Assembly: GCF_000276665.1 (NCBI RefSeq)
Contig: NW_004955459.1
Span: 14,173,796-14,237,795 of the forward strand
Length of the DNA stretch: 64,000 nt
Direction: 5' to 3'
Source of the DNA: Chinchilla lanigera
Lineage: Eukaryota; Chordata; Mammalia; Rodentia; Chinchillidae
Shown here: piece after piece, positions 1-10,740 of the stretch
How the letters are laid out: the number at the start of each line of letters is the position of its first letter
Position numbering within the stretch: position 1 is the stretch's first letter
Translations under genes and position numbers: made by a program
Notes under the pieces: generated by a model
The model's input: the letters and a program-made list of their open reading frames with translations, nothing else
Database searches by the model: none
Told to the model about the DNA's origin: nothing

Positions 1-113
1 GGGAGCCACCAGGCAGAAAGCTAGCCAGCCAGAAGACTGGCGCTCCCCACCCGAGGCTCCCTGTGCGCCGGAAGCCCTCCTTCTGGGGAACGACGAGGCT
101 CTTTTTTCTTTTT
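1..113. other. CpG-bearing unclassified edge sequence
   Basis: The first ~100 bases are clearly richer in G+C and CpG than the rest of the window (for example ggcgctcccc, gtgcgccgg and acgacgagg). No reading frame or splice site can be assigned. It could be the edge of a CpG-rich exon or promoter, or part of a GC-rich repeat, lying mostly outside the window. Confidence 0.4.
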
Positions 114-211
114 CTTTTTTTTTTGGTGTTTTCTCCGGTACCGGGAGCCGAACTCACGACCTTGCGCTTGCCAGGCAGGCGCTTTTGCCGCTGAGCTAAA
201 TCCCCAGCCCC
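114..211 (-). mobile_element. ID SINE (tRNA-derived)
   Basis: Read on the minus strand this is a complete ID element. It starts ggggctggggatttagctca and contains an A-box-like stretch, then the CCTGCCTGGCAAGCGCAAGG core and a B-box-like GTTCGG stretch, and ends in an A-rich tail (the poly-T at 114-124 on the plus strand). It lies next to a polypyrimidine tract, so the target-site duplication cannot be separated from low-complexity DNA. An extra T in the run near 183 distinguishes it from the other copies. Confidence 0.92.
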
Positions 212-259
212 TTCTTTTTCTTTCTTTCTTTCTTTTTTTCCTTTCTTTCTTTTTTTTTT
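212..259. repeat. Polypyrimidine (CTTT)n tract
   Basis: A T/C-only tract between the ID element and the B1 element, mostly CTTT units grading into poly-T. It is best explained as the expanded A-rich tail of the minus-strand B1 that follows. Confidence 0.85.
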
Positions 260-397
260 GAGACAGGGTTTCTCTATGTAGTTCAGTTCACACTGGCCCT
301 GAACTATGTAGTTCAGGCTGACGTCAAACTCACTATGATCCTCCTGCTTCAGCCTCCTGAGTGTTGGGATTACAGGCATGCACCACCGCCCCCTGCA
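260..397 (-). mobile_element. B1 SINE (7SL-derived)
   Basis: Antisense B1/Alu-like monomer: GAGACAGGGTTTCTCTATGT at the tail side, CTCCTGCTTCAGCCTCCTGA in the middle and GGATTACAGGCATGCACCAC at the head side. These are hallmark 7SL-derived motifs. A short internal repeat of ctatgtagttcag (about 274 and 304) marks the internal duplication typical of rodent B1. Confidence 0.92.
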
Positions 398-799
398 CAC
401 TCTTTTTCTATACAGTTCACCGTATCAGTTTAAATTTTCTATCCCACCTCAGGTGAGGTGTTTGGTTGTCTTACTTTGCATCCTTCCACTCTAGCAAGGC
501 TTTTGAGATTTGCTTCACCTCTACAATCTTTCTTAGTTTTGATCTCCTATCCCTTATCTTAATGGCTGCTGAAAACATCCCAGCCAGTGCTGATATGCTA
601 ACTCTAACCAGAGCTAAGATAACCTCAGCATCTTCTACAGGCCTTCTTAGAGTTCACAGTCTCAGCTTTGAATTTTGCTGCTTACTGTGTACCTGCGCAA
701 AAGTCACTTGAATAATCAGTTGATCAATCAAGTATTTTTACTAGCAAGGACAAAATACAGACACATAGCACTTTATGAGTTATAAAATGCTTCTATATC
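398..799. other. No recognised feature
   Basis: Single-copy-looking AT-rich sequence. The open frame at 466-711 has no recognisable domain, no flanking signals and no codon bias that I can see. Confidence 0.5.
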
Positions 800-975
800 T
801 ATTATTCCAGTTCATTCTCTTTTAAAAACACAATGAAAGTTAAAACAAGAAATTTTATGATGATGATCGATTTTACAGATAACCATACTGAGGTCCAGTG
901 GTCCCTATCATATTTTACAATATTATACAACTAGTAAATGCTAGAATGAGGCATAGATATTCTTATATTCAGCTC
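800..975 (-). mobile_element. MIR SINE remnant
   Basis: The segment around 870-945 (ttttacagataaccatactgagg, then a degraded cacacaactagtaaatg-like stretch, then gaatgaggcatagat) matches the antisense MIR core by eye (ttttacagatgaggaaactg, then acagctagtaagtg). It is strongly diverged, as expected for an old pan-mammalian SINE. Confidence 0.7.
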
Positions 976-1424
976 TCCATTACTTTTTCATTATCTTATT
1001 CCTCATTTTTTCCCATGCTATTTATTGGAACAAAGGCTGATAAAATGAAAACAAAGCCACAAAACAGTCCTGTACCCATTATGGTGATAGACAGGAAGTA
1101 CAACCATGAGAACTAAAGACGATAAAATATATTTATAATATAAACTGATACATTAAAAGTAAGTGTTACTTTGTAATATGAAACAACACACTACCTCATG
1201 CTGGATAAGCAGAGAAAAGTAAGACATAAAAAGAGATACACCTTTTTGTGTTTTTAAAGTGGGTGGGATAGTCTACATTAAGAGACATAAAAAGACTGTT
1301 CTGGAAATGAGCAATAAAATAAACAGATTAACAAGGTGATAACAGACAGAAAATATTTGGAAAGTGTGTTATTTAGTATTAGTTTGGACAGCAAGAATGG
1401 ACTTAGGAGTAAAGTAGAGGATTC

Positions 1425-1725
1425 ACTACTTATAAATGTGATGAACTCCCACAAACTCTTTAAGCTTCCTGAGGTTCAGTTTCTTTTTTTTTTTTTTTTT
1501 TTTTGGTTTTTCTCCAGTACCGGGAACCAAATTCACGACCTTGCACTTGCCAGGCAGGCGCTTTGCCGCTGAGCTAAATCCCCAGCCCCTAAGGTTCAGT
1601 TTCTTTATTTTAAAAATATGAGTGTAGTAGGCGTTTTCCAGGTTGCTGAAAAGACTAAAGGTTATGGATTGCCCTTAGCACAGCGTCTACATGATCTATG
1701 CAGTCAATAAGCCACAGGGATTGTT
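1425..1725 (+). mobile_element. MIR SINE remnant split by an ID insertion
   Basis: The two halves, 1425-1485 and 1592-1725, join into one plus-strand MIR: the left has aactcttTaagcttcctgagg and the right continues ttcagtttctttattttaaa, matching the MIR stretch 'taacctctctgtgcctcagtttcctcatctgtaaaa'-like. The 3' part includes a gcacagcgtctacatgatct stretch like the end of MIR. The ID at 1486-1589 lies inside it. Confidence 0.7.
1486..1589 (-). mobile_element. ID SINE with target-site duplication
   Basis: Full antisense ID: poly-T, then ctccagtaccgggaaccaaa, the ttgcacttgccaggcaggcg core, and gctgagctaaatccccagcc. It is flanked by a 14-bp direct repeat aggttcagtttctt at 1472-1485 and 1592-1605, which is the target-site duplication of L1-machinery insertion. 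The host sequence is a MIR. Confidence 0.95.
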
Positions 1726-1728
1726 ATC

Positions 1729-2165
1729 AGTACAACGCACTTCCCCTTATTTGTGGCTTTGCTTTCTGTGGTTTTACTTACAGTTACCTACAGAATTTAA
1801 TAATTTTGCAATTAATAAATGGAAAATTCCAGAGAGAAACAATTCATAAATTTCAAATCCTACATCTTTCTGAGTAGCATGATGAAATCTCTCAGTGTTC
1901 TGCTCACTTCAGTTTGGAACATGAATTGCCTTTTGTCCAGCATATCCATACCGTATAACTACCAGACTATTAGCTCCATAGAAGCTTCCACAGTTACCAG
2001 ATTGGCTTTCCCAGGACCGCAGCACGTGTGTTCAAACACCCCTTCCACAGCAGCCTAACGCATGATGGCAGTGCCTCCGTCACTCACTTTGCTTAGTCTC
2101 ATGAGGCAGTTACACACTCTTGGGGAGAAGGAACAAACGCTTTCCACATGACAAAGGAAAAGCCC
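1729..2165 (+). mobile_element. TcMar-Tigger DNA transposon, 5' part or MITE
   Basis: Plus-strand sequence follows the Tigger family layout: a degraded terminus (cacttccccttatttgtggc), then ggttttacttacagttacct, taaatggaaaattccagaga, acaattcataaatttcaaat, gagtagcatgatgaaatctc, ttgtccagcatatccatacc and tattagctccatagaagctt. After about 2040 it continues with ctcactttgcttagtctcat, which fits the internally deleted Tigger MITEs. There is no open transposase frame. The right terminus is not identifiable, so the end is approximate. Confidence 0.85.
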
Positions 2166-3087
2166 CAGGCTAAACTCAAAATTAGAAAATAAATTTGTCA
2201 CAGAGTGAAATTTGGGTGAAAATAGAAGAAGATACTACAAGATGTTTATCTCCTCAGACTTTGGAAGAAAGACTTCTTTCAAAGACAGTAACATAGTTCT
2301 GAAGAGACAATTTAGTGATACACAAGAGTATTGACAAAGGCCAGAAGCATGGATAGCCCAGGGAAGGAATGAGGGGGAGAGGGACCTTGCTCTACAAGGC
2401 AGAATAGGAGCGGGATGCGTGAATGGAATCTTGCAAATGTGGCATTTGTGTTGTCACTATTCCTGCTTCTTAGCACAGTGAGATGGTTGACAATGATCCT
2501 CTTGTCATATCATAGGACTTTGTTCTGAGGCACAGCCCCTTCCTGAAAGAAGAACACTGAACAGAGAAATATTCCTAAACTGGATGACACCAGATTCTGG
2601 GAAAATGTATGTGAGACAATAAGTCTGAGGTAAAACTTGGTTATTGAAAGGCTAGTGCAAGTTTTTACCTCTTTGACAAAATTTCCATTATTTGGGAATG
2701 ATTGAAATACAACCTTGAAATAGCTGCGTCAGGGAGAATTCCTACCCCTGCCACTATTGCAGGGCAGGAAATAACAGAAAGACACCAGAGTAAGATTCCG
2801 GAACTGCACATTTTCAATATGCATAACACTTTACCCAGAATGTCATTTTATGGGTGTACATTAGCAATGGTTATTTTTGGGAGACTAGAATTCATCTTCA
2901 CACTATTATATATTATGTATTTGCTTATAGAAAAGAGAGCTATGAAGATCTGACTGATTAGATAAGCAAATAAGGTGCAATGCAAAATGTACTATTCAAA
3001 AACAGAAACTTGGGAAGGGAGTGGATATTTCTTGGCTACAAAGTGAAGATCAGCAGAAATTAGACAATGAGAAAAGAGAAATGACCA
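2166..3087. other. No recognised feature
   Basis: Purine-rich then AT-rich sequence without recognisable repeats or coding signal. The open frame at 2702-2953 is not supported by any motif. Confidence 0.45.
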
Positions 3088-3190
3088 TGAATTTATTTAC
3101 TAAGCCCTGTTCTGCACCAGGTACAGAGGTAGTTGTAGAGATGAGAAGCTGGAACCACAGAGCAAAACCCTCAATCTAGTTAAGGAGATT
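3088..3190 (-). mobile_element. L2 LINE 3'-end remnant
   Basis: gaatttatttactaagccct followed by gttctgcaccaggtacagag resembles the antisense L2 3' end (aatatttattgagcacctactatgtgccaggcactg-like). It is short and strongly diverged. Confidence 0.5.
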
Positions 3191-3194
3191 AAGG

Positions 3195-3530
3195 ATAAAA
3201 TTTGGACCCAGAATGTGCCACAGATGTCCATGTCATAAGCTTGATCCCTAGCCTGTGGCAAGATTAAGAGCCAGTGGAACTTTTAGGAGGGATTGTTTAG
3301 CGGCCAGTTCTTAGTTCCTGGAGTTCTGCCCTGCATGGTGACTGTGGAACCCTTGTCTCTTTTTTCTACCTAATTCTCAGGTGTGAGGTGAATGGGCTTC
3401 TCCCACTTCATGTAGCCCCCAAAGCAATGGGAACACCCCCAGCCATGGACAGAAATCTCTAAAATAAACTCCATATTTTTATAAAATTCATTACCTCAAG
3501 TATTTACAGTGACTGAAAGCTTACTAAAAC
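3195..3530 (+). mobile_element. LTR-like (MaLR-type) repeat remnant, sense
   Basis: The segment reads ccatgtcataagcttgatcc, agtggaacttttaggaggga, ccaaagcaatgggaacaccc, ccatggacagaaatctctaa, then an AATAAA at about 3467 and cattacctcaagtatttaca with a gcttactaaaac end. This is the order of a common mammalian LTR-like interspersed repeat with a polyadenylation signal near its 3' end. The same family appears antisense at about 19990 and 33830. The exact family name (MaLR LTR versus a hAT-related rodent repeat such as URR1) is unresolved. Confidence 0.6.
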
Positions 3531-3563
3531 TGAAAACAAACCAGGAAAGAAATTATTTGACTA

Positions 3564-3729
3564 AGCTGGGTGTGGTGGACCACGCCTGTCATCCCTGCAC
3601 TAAGGAGGCTGAGGCAGGAAGATTGCTGAGTTTGATACCATCCTGGGCTACATAGTGAGCTCAAACCCAGCCGGAACTACACATTGAGACCCTGTCTCAA
3701 AAAGACCGAAAAAATAAAAATTTTAAAAT
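3564..3729 (+). mobile_element. B1 SINE with target-site duplication
   Basis: Sense B1: gctgggtgtggtggaccacg, gaggctgaggcaggaagatt, cctgggctacatagtgagct, then gagaccctgtctcaaaaag and an A-rich tail. Flanking direct repeat aaattatttKacta at 3550-3563 and 3730-3743 (13 of 14 identical). The element carries an Alu-like RNA polymerase III A-box region (ggtgtggtgg) and a degraded B-box region. Confidence 0.93.
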
Positions 3730-3743
3730 AAATTATTTTACTA

Positions 3744-5473
3744 GAATAATATGTTTTTGTTGTTATTTAGTTGGTTGGTTGTTCATAGTACATGCAAGTG
3801 TGAACTGTATTTGATGGGCCATCTTTGTTTCTGATTATTTAAAAATTCTCTGCTTGCCCAAGTACTGCTGTGGGAATAAGATATATAAAGTGGAATGGGG
3901 AACTTTTTCTTTGGTTTTGTGCTTGATTTTCCTTTTGCTCTTGCGTTCTGCCCAAGCAGGTGCAAATGGACAAATTAGTGAAGACACAACAGGATTATGA
4001 AGAGTGAAGAAAGTGGAAGGAGACTGGTGGCTATCATTTTTTTTTTTTTAATGTGTGTGGTGTGAGAGGAAAGGTCTTTTTCAGAGTGTGATGAGAGAGT
4101 GGTACTTAAGGGACTTCAGGGATGAGAACCTGAAGTAGAGAAAATGGAACTTGTTAGCCAAGTACCAGTATAGACATGGGTAACTTCCACCTGGTTAATC
4201 CTGGATGCTGTACTATTTTTAATTGAAAATGCACATGGCCGTCTTACCAGTCATTTTTCTGGTGATGATTTGTAATACAGAAGTCATCGCTAAAAAGAAA
4301 AAAAGATTATTAGAGCAAATTATTTTGGCTATGTGCGTAAAGCATGCCAAAAAATCCAGGACTCTTTTGATAGCAAAAGAAGTATTCAATGGGATGAGTG
4401 ACTTCGAGGTCTAGGAACATAAGAGCAGAAGGGAATGATCTCAAATACTGAAAAAAGACATAGGAGAAAGGAATAAAGAAAAAAAAAGCAGAGCAAATCA
4501 GAGTCTGGCATCTTTAAGGAAGTGTGAAGCCGAGTCAGCATGTATGAATTTAAGGCATAAACAGTGGAGAAGGTCTGCAAGATGACATTTTCCAGATGTT
4601 CATTTGGGGGGCGTGGCCAGAATAAGGAAGCAGTGAGAAATGAGGAAGTCACATGACAATCAAATCAACTATGCCTAGAAATTCACATTGTGCTCAAATA
4701 ACCAATTCTTTCCTCAGCTAAATGCGCAAAATTCAGCTCACTAAACACTGTAATAAGTCCTCAAATGGAAAGGAAAGTAGAATTAATCAAAATCCACTAA
4801 ATTTTTTAAAAAGTTCTGAACTGACCATCAATGTCATGCAAGATAGAATTCTTTGTGAACAAGCCAAATTATGGCTCATTTCTTGGAAGCAGTAATTCAT
4901 TTCTTCTGAGGCTATGCATTCTAATGGGTGGGTTTAGGTGTGCTTGAGCCTGCAAGTCCTCTGAGGAAATATCAGCCCCGGACAACTTGACGCAATCTTT
5001 ATGGGCACTGAAGCAGCTCTGGAAGCTCAACAGAGAAGCCAGAAACTGGCAGAGAGCCTGAGCTCAGGAGGAAGGACGCTGGGGCCTCTCTGTCGTTTCT
5101 TTAGCTGTGGGGAGAGATTTTGGCCTTTCGGCAGTTTTTCTTCCTGACCAGCTTTTCCCAAGAAAATCAGAGTTAGTACCATATGTTTCAAGAACACAAA
5201 ACAGCTTCTGAGTTATTACAGCACGGTGTACGCTCGCCCAGGAAATTCAAGCTATTTTGGCACCGTAACCCTAGTGCCAGGCAGAATTGGAGAGGAGAGT
5301 GACACTGATTTCACACTCCCTTGTCAGACAGCACATGTTCACATAGAGGACTACAGAGGACTCCCTCTGTGGCAAGAGAACACGTTGTCCGTAGATACCT
5401 TGGAATCATAATTCTGGCTCAGTGACCAATTCTCAGATGTAGAATCCACAAGCATTCTTTATGTGGGGAGTTC
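3744..5473. other. No recognised feature; mildly CpG-bearing stretch at 4960-5420
   Basis: No repeat family is assignable with confidence. 4020-4660 is purine-rich and could hide an old LINE fragment. 4960-5420 has more CpG and G+C than its surroundings but no splice-flanked open frame. The frames at 4223-4414, 4386-4652 and 5226-5411 lack any domain motif. Confidence 0.4.

Positions 5474-5514
<41 letters not shown>
5474..5514. repeat. (TG)n microsatellite
   Basis: Nearly pure GT dinucleotide run of about 35 bases (5481-5514), preceded by an imperfect gtgtgtttg. It accounts for the Thr-His-rich antisense open frame over it. Confidence 0.95.
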
Positions 5515-5517
<3 letters not shown>

Positions 5518-5785
5518 CGTGTATGCCTGCTTAATTTGAAAAGCCCTGAGTAGGGGTAATTGTCAGGTTTTACGCTAAATGCTGGAATATGAGGATGTTT
5601 GATACAAAGCCAAAGTGCTTGATACAAAGTGGTATATTTGTTGTTTAATTTTTGCATAAGATCTTCAAGAAATGGAAAGGTTAATTAATTAAGCTATAGA
5701 TGAGAATATGTCAATGCCGTGTCTTTCATGGAAATTATTTCACTCATTCAGGTACTCCGTGTGATAGATTCAAAATGACCACACA

Positions 5786-5996
5786 AGCTGGTTGTGGTGG
5801 TGCATAGCTACAAGTCCAGACGGTGGCCGGCTGTGGCAGGAGGCTTGCAAGCTGGACCTCGGCCTGGGAAATTTAACAACTTAGCAAGACCATGTCTTTA
5901 AATAAAAAAAATAAAGAAATAGAAGGAGCTGAAGGGATGGGGATGTAGCTTAGTGTGAAGATCCTGAGTTCAATATTCAGTACCAAAAAGTAAAGT
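5786..5996 (+). mobile_element. B1-dID composite SINE
   Basis: The left half is a B1 (gctggttgtggtggtgcata, ggcaggaggcttgcaagctg, agcaagaccatgtctttaaa). An A-rich linker leads to an ID-like right half (ggatggggatgtagcttagt, gagttcaatattcagtacca). The flanking direct repeat aaatgaccacRca at 5773-5785 and 5997-6009 (12 of 13) shows that the two halves moved as one unit. Confidence 0.88.
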
Positions 5997-6009
5997 AAAT
6001 GACCACGCA

Positions 6010-7039
6010 TACTTTGACACTCTTTTCATTGACAGGTAGATTCCTTCTCTTTCGAACCTGGGCTGGTGTTAACACTTGACGGATCAATAAAATGTGAAGA
6101 AAGTAAATAACACCTTCTGGGATTTCTGCTGCTTTTTAGAAGAACCGTTTTAGCGCTCGGGCCTCTCTACGTGCTTGCTTTTGCTATCCAGACGCCACAC
6201 TGTGAGGAAGCCCCAGAGGCCTCTTGCAGGTACTCATTATCTTATAGAGAAAAATAGAAGTTCCCACCGAAAGCACAGACACAGCTCCCAGTCTACGGTC
6301 AGCACCAACTTGCCAGCCGCGAGAATAGGTCACTTGAAAGTAAATACTGCAGTCTGGATGGAGCCATCCAGCTAATGCTGGATTGAACAGAGATAAGCCT
6401 TCCCTACTGAAATCTGCGGGCCTCAATTGTAATTTATAGATGAAGTACAATATCATTGTGACAAGAAGCCATCAAATTTGGGGGTCATTTGGTACAGAGT
6501 AATAGTAACTGACACAATTAGCATTTAGTGAGGGTTCATATAGTCTTATGATGTGGTGTTGCAGAGGAATACTTTAATCCTGGCAAAGCTGTTCTTTACC
6601 AAACTCTCTTCTGAGCTGCTTTCTCAAGTGGGCCTGAAATTTAGCCTATAAAAACTGCAGATTCTAAGTACATACGATTTTGTCCCACCTCCAATGCCAA
6701 CATGAAACTAATTAAATGAACGCTAATATTTTCTAACCGCAGAAGGCAGAATGGATGACTGTGGATGACCCCTTAGAGCATCAGCCTGTGAACGCTCAAG
6801 AGTGGCAGATGAATGTGCTGCTTCTTGTCACATGCAAGGCCCGACACTAGGGGCCTGGTCATCCTTTCTTAGAGCATTCACTAAAAAGGGTTAGTAATCG
6901 TGGATCCTTCCTCTGTCTCTTGGACATATGGATTTATCTCCTACATTGGATGTATCTTTCTCAAGGTCCTAAAAGCTATTCATTTGCAATGCAATAAAGA
7001 AAGATAAGCCTTCGATGCCCCAGTCTCTGCGTGAGGGTA
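6010..7039. other. No recognised feature
   Basis: No recognisable repeat or gene. 6120-6380 is moderately GC-rich, with overlapping open frames on both strands (6175-6375 plus, 6184-6456 minus) that show no domain or splice context. Overlap on both strands argues against either being coding. Confidence 0.4.
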
Positions 7040-7400
7040 GGATCCTGATTTTGGTGATTGCCAACTAACAGCCCCTGCTGGCCAAATATATTCATATTGC
7101 ATGATTATTTGCTGCTCTCACTCAGACAAAAGACTCTCAAACACCATGCCCATTACTCTTTCATTTTCCAGCCAAAATGCCCAATCACCTCTGTACAAAG
7201 TCGCGTCAGGATCAGTTTATGCTGGACTTTTCTCTACCCCACTAGTATACTGCTGATTAAGATCTGAACTTACCACCTCCATTCGTGCTCAACTTTATTT
7301 GCCCTGGACATTCCTAAAGCAAGTACACTTCCGCTTTAGAGCCTTCCCTCATCCTGTGTGAACAACTGTTGATGTAGAGTTGTATTCTAGGCTTAATAGG
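7040..7400 (+). mobile_element. Possible L2 LINE remnant
   Basis: The stretch ttaccacctccattcgtgct followed by pyrimidine-rich cattcctaaagcaagtacac and gccttccctcatcctgtgtg loosely follows the order of the L2 3' region. Divergence is high and the call is tentative. Confidence 0.3.
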
Positions 7401-7875
7401 AAAATAATGTACAAACCTCTGTCAAAGGCAGAGAAAAAATTATGGTGACATATGTGCTTATTATTTGCCAATGCTCCAGTAAACACTAAGCCTCTGAAAG
7501 TTGTTGTTGCTCAATAATTTATTTTGGCAGCTGAGTTTAGAAGGATAAATAAATGAGAAACAAACTGAAGGAGACCGGTCAAGAAATGTAGTGTTCGAGG
7601 GAGAGGACAGGACGGACTGGACTGGGCCAGTGTGGCAGGACAGAGAGGACAGAGCCATGAGAAAGAGGAAGCAAGTCTAGTGGTCTCCTGGGCTTCTGTA
7701 GCAGGTTTCTCTAAGGGGTCGCTGAGGACTACTTGTGTCTCTGTGTACAGTAGCGGAGTAGCCAGCCAGCCAGCAGATGGCAGACAAGAACACAGTTACA
7801 CAGCTTGGGAGGTGTTGAATCATAGGGTCTGGGGACACATGTATGTCTCCTACCAGATTACATAGTCAGATCTTA
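7401..7875. other. No recognised feature
   Basis: GC content is moderate around 7580-7800. Open frames on opposite strands overlap (7461-7658 minus, 7632-7865 plus) and neither has a recognisable motif. Confidence 0.4.
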
Positions 7876-8007
7876 GGGGCTGGGGATTTAGCTCAGCGGC
7901 AAAGTGCCTGCTTGGCAAGCGCAAGGTCTTGAGTTCGATTCCCAGTACCGGAGAAAAACCAAAAAACCAAAAAATAAAAAATAAATAAATAAATAAATAC
8001 AAAATAA
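7876..8007 (+). mobile_element. ID SINE with (AAAT)n tail
   Basis: Sense ID: ggggctggggatttagctca, then gcctgcttggcaagcgcaag and ttgagttcgattcccagtac. The internal RNA polymerase III boxes look intact (A-box-like TAGCTCAGCGG, B-box-like GTTCGATTCC). The tail runs from A-rich caaaaaacc into an (AAAT)n microsatellite at about 7970-8000. The target-site duplication is not clear. Confidence 0.95.
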
Positions 8008-8409
8008 ATCTCTACTGCAGAATGAGGTTTCAGGTAAAGATGTAGTTTATGTTATTCCAGCCATTCAGGCAGTAGTTGAAAGAAAGAAGTGAAGGAGATC
8101 CAACAGGAATAGTTTGTGAACGGAGGAAAAGTGGAATGAAGATTGATGTTTAGAAAATGCTAGCATAGGAAAAATAAGGTGAAGTAAAACTTGCATGGGA
8201 AGTGGAGAATGAATACCTTGGAAATTCTAGCTGAAGCAAAAACATGAAATGTCAGAGAAACTGAGGTTTTTAAAAGAGTAATTAACACTGTTATATGCTG
8301 TAAAATCATCTCATTAGATGAGGACTGAAAAGTGCTCATTGAGTTGACAATATGAGGTTATTAATGAGTTTAATAAGGACATTTTTGATAAAATAAGATG
8401 GTTCCATGT
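8008..8409. other. No recognised feature
   Basis: AT- and purine-rich sequence with no assignable family. Confidence 0.45.
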
Positions 8410-8720
8410 GTTAGTTTTCTTTCTGCAAGCCAAATCTCTGCTAAATTCAGCAGGTGAAAAACATGACAACCAGTTATTTAACTCATGAGCATGGGTCGAA
8501 CTCCACTAAATGGTGCAAGTCTGAGTTAGAACCCGCTCATCACAGTTCATCTCAAGTGTTAATGTCCATAGGTCTGTGATGAGCTGGTAGATGTGATGAC
8601 TGCCTTTTCCTCATGGCTTCTGATTATTCAGCAGTCCTTTACTGACTTGTTCATGTAAAGTCACAGGGTTCTAGAAGCAAGAGTATCTGTCCAAAGATTC
8701 TAGAGTCCCTGCTAAGAACA
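8410..8720. mobile_element. Possible old DNA/LTR repeat remnant
   Basis: gtgttagttttctttctgca, aactcatgagcatgggtcga, ggtctgtgatgagctggtag and cacagggttctagaagcaag occur in the order of a common mammalian medium-reiteration repeat (insertion-prone 'tttatttactcatgattctg' type). Orientation and family cannot be fixed by eye. Confidence 0.3.
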
Positions 8721-10523
8721 CAAGAAACATCCTTTCTGCAGCACTGTATCAAGTAAGACAACACAGCCTACATGTAAAGGCTGGAGAACTAGGTTCTATA
8801 GCTGGTCTGAAAACGCTGCAAAGAATTATCAGTTTTGTGTTACATTTATGGCATCAGCAGAATTCTTGGCATTCTGGCCGCCTGTCATTGCCACAGAGCT
8901 TTAGGGACAAAAATGTCCTCAACTATTACTTTAATTGTGGGCTTTTTACTGTGTTACAGAAAAAGGGGCCTGGAGTCTGGCTGCTGCCTTTGAAGTCCAC
9001 AGAAATTTTAAAGTGCGAGAAATCTTCTCATTCTCCACCAGGACAGCAGAGGAAACACTGTCCTTAGTAGAAAGTTCAGTTTGTAATATACGGCCTCATT
9101 CAACATAATGTTCTCACCTTTAATGCACATATTCAGAAGACTCTCCTGTCCAGTGAGAAGGCCAAGAGAAGGCCAGTTTTTGTGACATGCACCATTGAAA
9201 ATGATTACAAAGCTTCATACAGACAACAAGACAGTAAGGAATTGTCCAACCAAAAGGGAAGGAGTAACAAAACCTTGGATATTTCCATCAGCACAAAAAC
9301 CAATTTTGCTCTGAAGGTATTTGATTTCCTAGCACAGGCCTCCTTAAAAAGGGACTAAAAGAAACAGAATTCACCTGAACAGAAAAAAGTCTAATAAGAC
9401 TCCTTCTTATTGGTAAACTGAAAGTGTGGATTTTACCCTCAGGTTGTAGAAGTGGCATAGTCTGGGTAGACTTATTTACAAATTACATTGTGGAACAATG
9501 AACATTCTCTTTGAAAATGGTTATAGTTTGATTTTAAGAAATTCTTCAGGAAGAATATTGATAATACCAAAAAATAATAATTTGATGCCTATATATAAGA
9601 CACTGTAGGAGGACAAGCAAAAATGTCAAAATGGAAACCCAAAGGCTAGTGGAAGTCATCAGATAAAGGCAAAAATAGGCACCAACTGTTAAACAAGTAG
9701 GTGGACACTGGTTAAAAAATGAAGAAACAACTGAGACATAGCTGCAAAAGCCAGGTCACTGTACAAGCTCACATAATTGGTTTGCAGGACAAAATTTTGG
9801 AAAACATGTAATGATAATTAAAATCATTAGGTGTGCTTAACAACAAACTCAAGGTAAGTAAAGACATTCTTGCACCTGTGAAGATGGGTTGGAAAGAACC
9901 AGGAGACCAAAGCAAAAGATTCCAAAAGGCCTAGACATGGAAGAAATGAGCAACCTTGCATCAGTGCCCATGGATGGTCCTGGCACAAGGTCCAGGAAAT
10001 GTAGCTGGAGTCCTTGACAAGAGGGACTGTGGTGACCAGCTGATTCAAAGAGATACTGGCTTGAGAATTTTCTGGATCTGAAAGACAGTAATCCATAATC
10101 TCAAGAAACTCACAAATTCCACACAGGATCATTTTGTACAAAGTCAACTAAATACATTACTGTAGACTGTAAGTAGTGAAGAAGAGGAAAAAAGTTGAAC
10201 AAGAAAGGGAAAGGAATTGGGCAGAAAACGAAAGGGGTAAAGAATGAGAGAGTTGATTTCTCAACAGCAGCAAGTCTTACAAACAATAGTGGAATCATCT
10301 CTTTGATGCGCTAAAACAGCAGGATCACAGCCTAGAGAATATTCCATGAATTTGGTGAACAAAGGTATGCTCAGACAAACAGTGTGGGGGTGGTCCTTGC
10401 AGCAGGATGCCATAAAGCAGGCACTTCAGGCAATAGTCCCAGGTACAGCTGAGATGCAAGAAGAAGTGAAAAGCAGAAATTGTGGGGGAAAATGTACACT
10501 GTCCACTGAGTGATGTCTTATGT
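8721..10523. other. No recognised feature
   Basis: AT-rich sequence without clear repeats. The minus-strand frame at 9827-10147 (106 codons) has no signal peptide, domain or splice context and overlaps another minus-strand frame (10110-10298). I do not consider either a gene. Confidence 0.4.
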
Positions 10524-10740
10524 CAGGGGTTGGCTACTTTCTCTATACAGGGCCAGATTTTAAGTATTTCAGGCTTTGCCTGCCGTCTGGTCTCTTTGGG
10601 ATATTATGTCGTTGTCATGCAAAGGCAGCCACAGACAAAACGTAAAAGTGAAGACTGTGGCTACCTTCCAGGAAAACTCTATCTAGAGAATCAGGCAGTG
10701 GGCTTGATGAGGTGTGGCTATCACAGTTTGGAGACTTCTA
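10524..10740 (+). mobile_element. hAT-type MITE (MER1-class)
   Basis: It begins CAGGGGTTGGCTACTTTCTC, followed by tacagggccagattttaagt, atttcaggctttgcctgccg, gcagccacagacaaaacgta and ggctaccttccaggaaaact, ending at cacagtttggagacttct. This is the full order of a well-known hAT-class MITE whose ends are near-complementary CAGGGGTYGGCAAACT-like termini. The open frame at 10482-10772 is this element read through, not a gene. Confidence 0.8.

Noticed and set aside
5472..5657. Thr-His-rich minus-strand open frame
   Set aside because: Product of the (TG)n microsatellite at 5474-5514.
7876..7950. Possible tRNA gene (A-box and B-box like sequences)
   Set aside because: The sequence is an ID SINE with an A-rich tail, present in several dispersed copies; it does not complete a tRNA acceptor stem.
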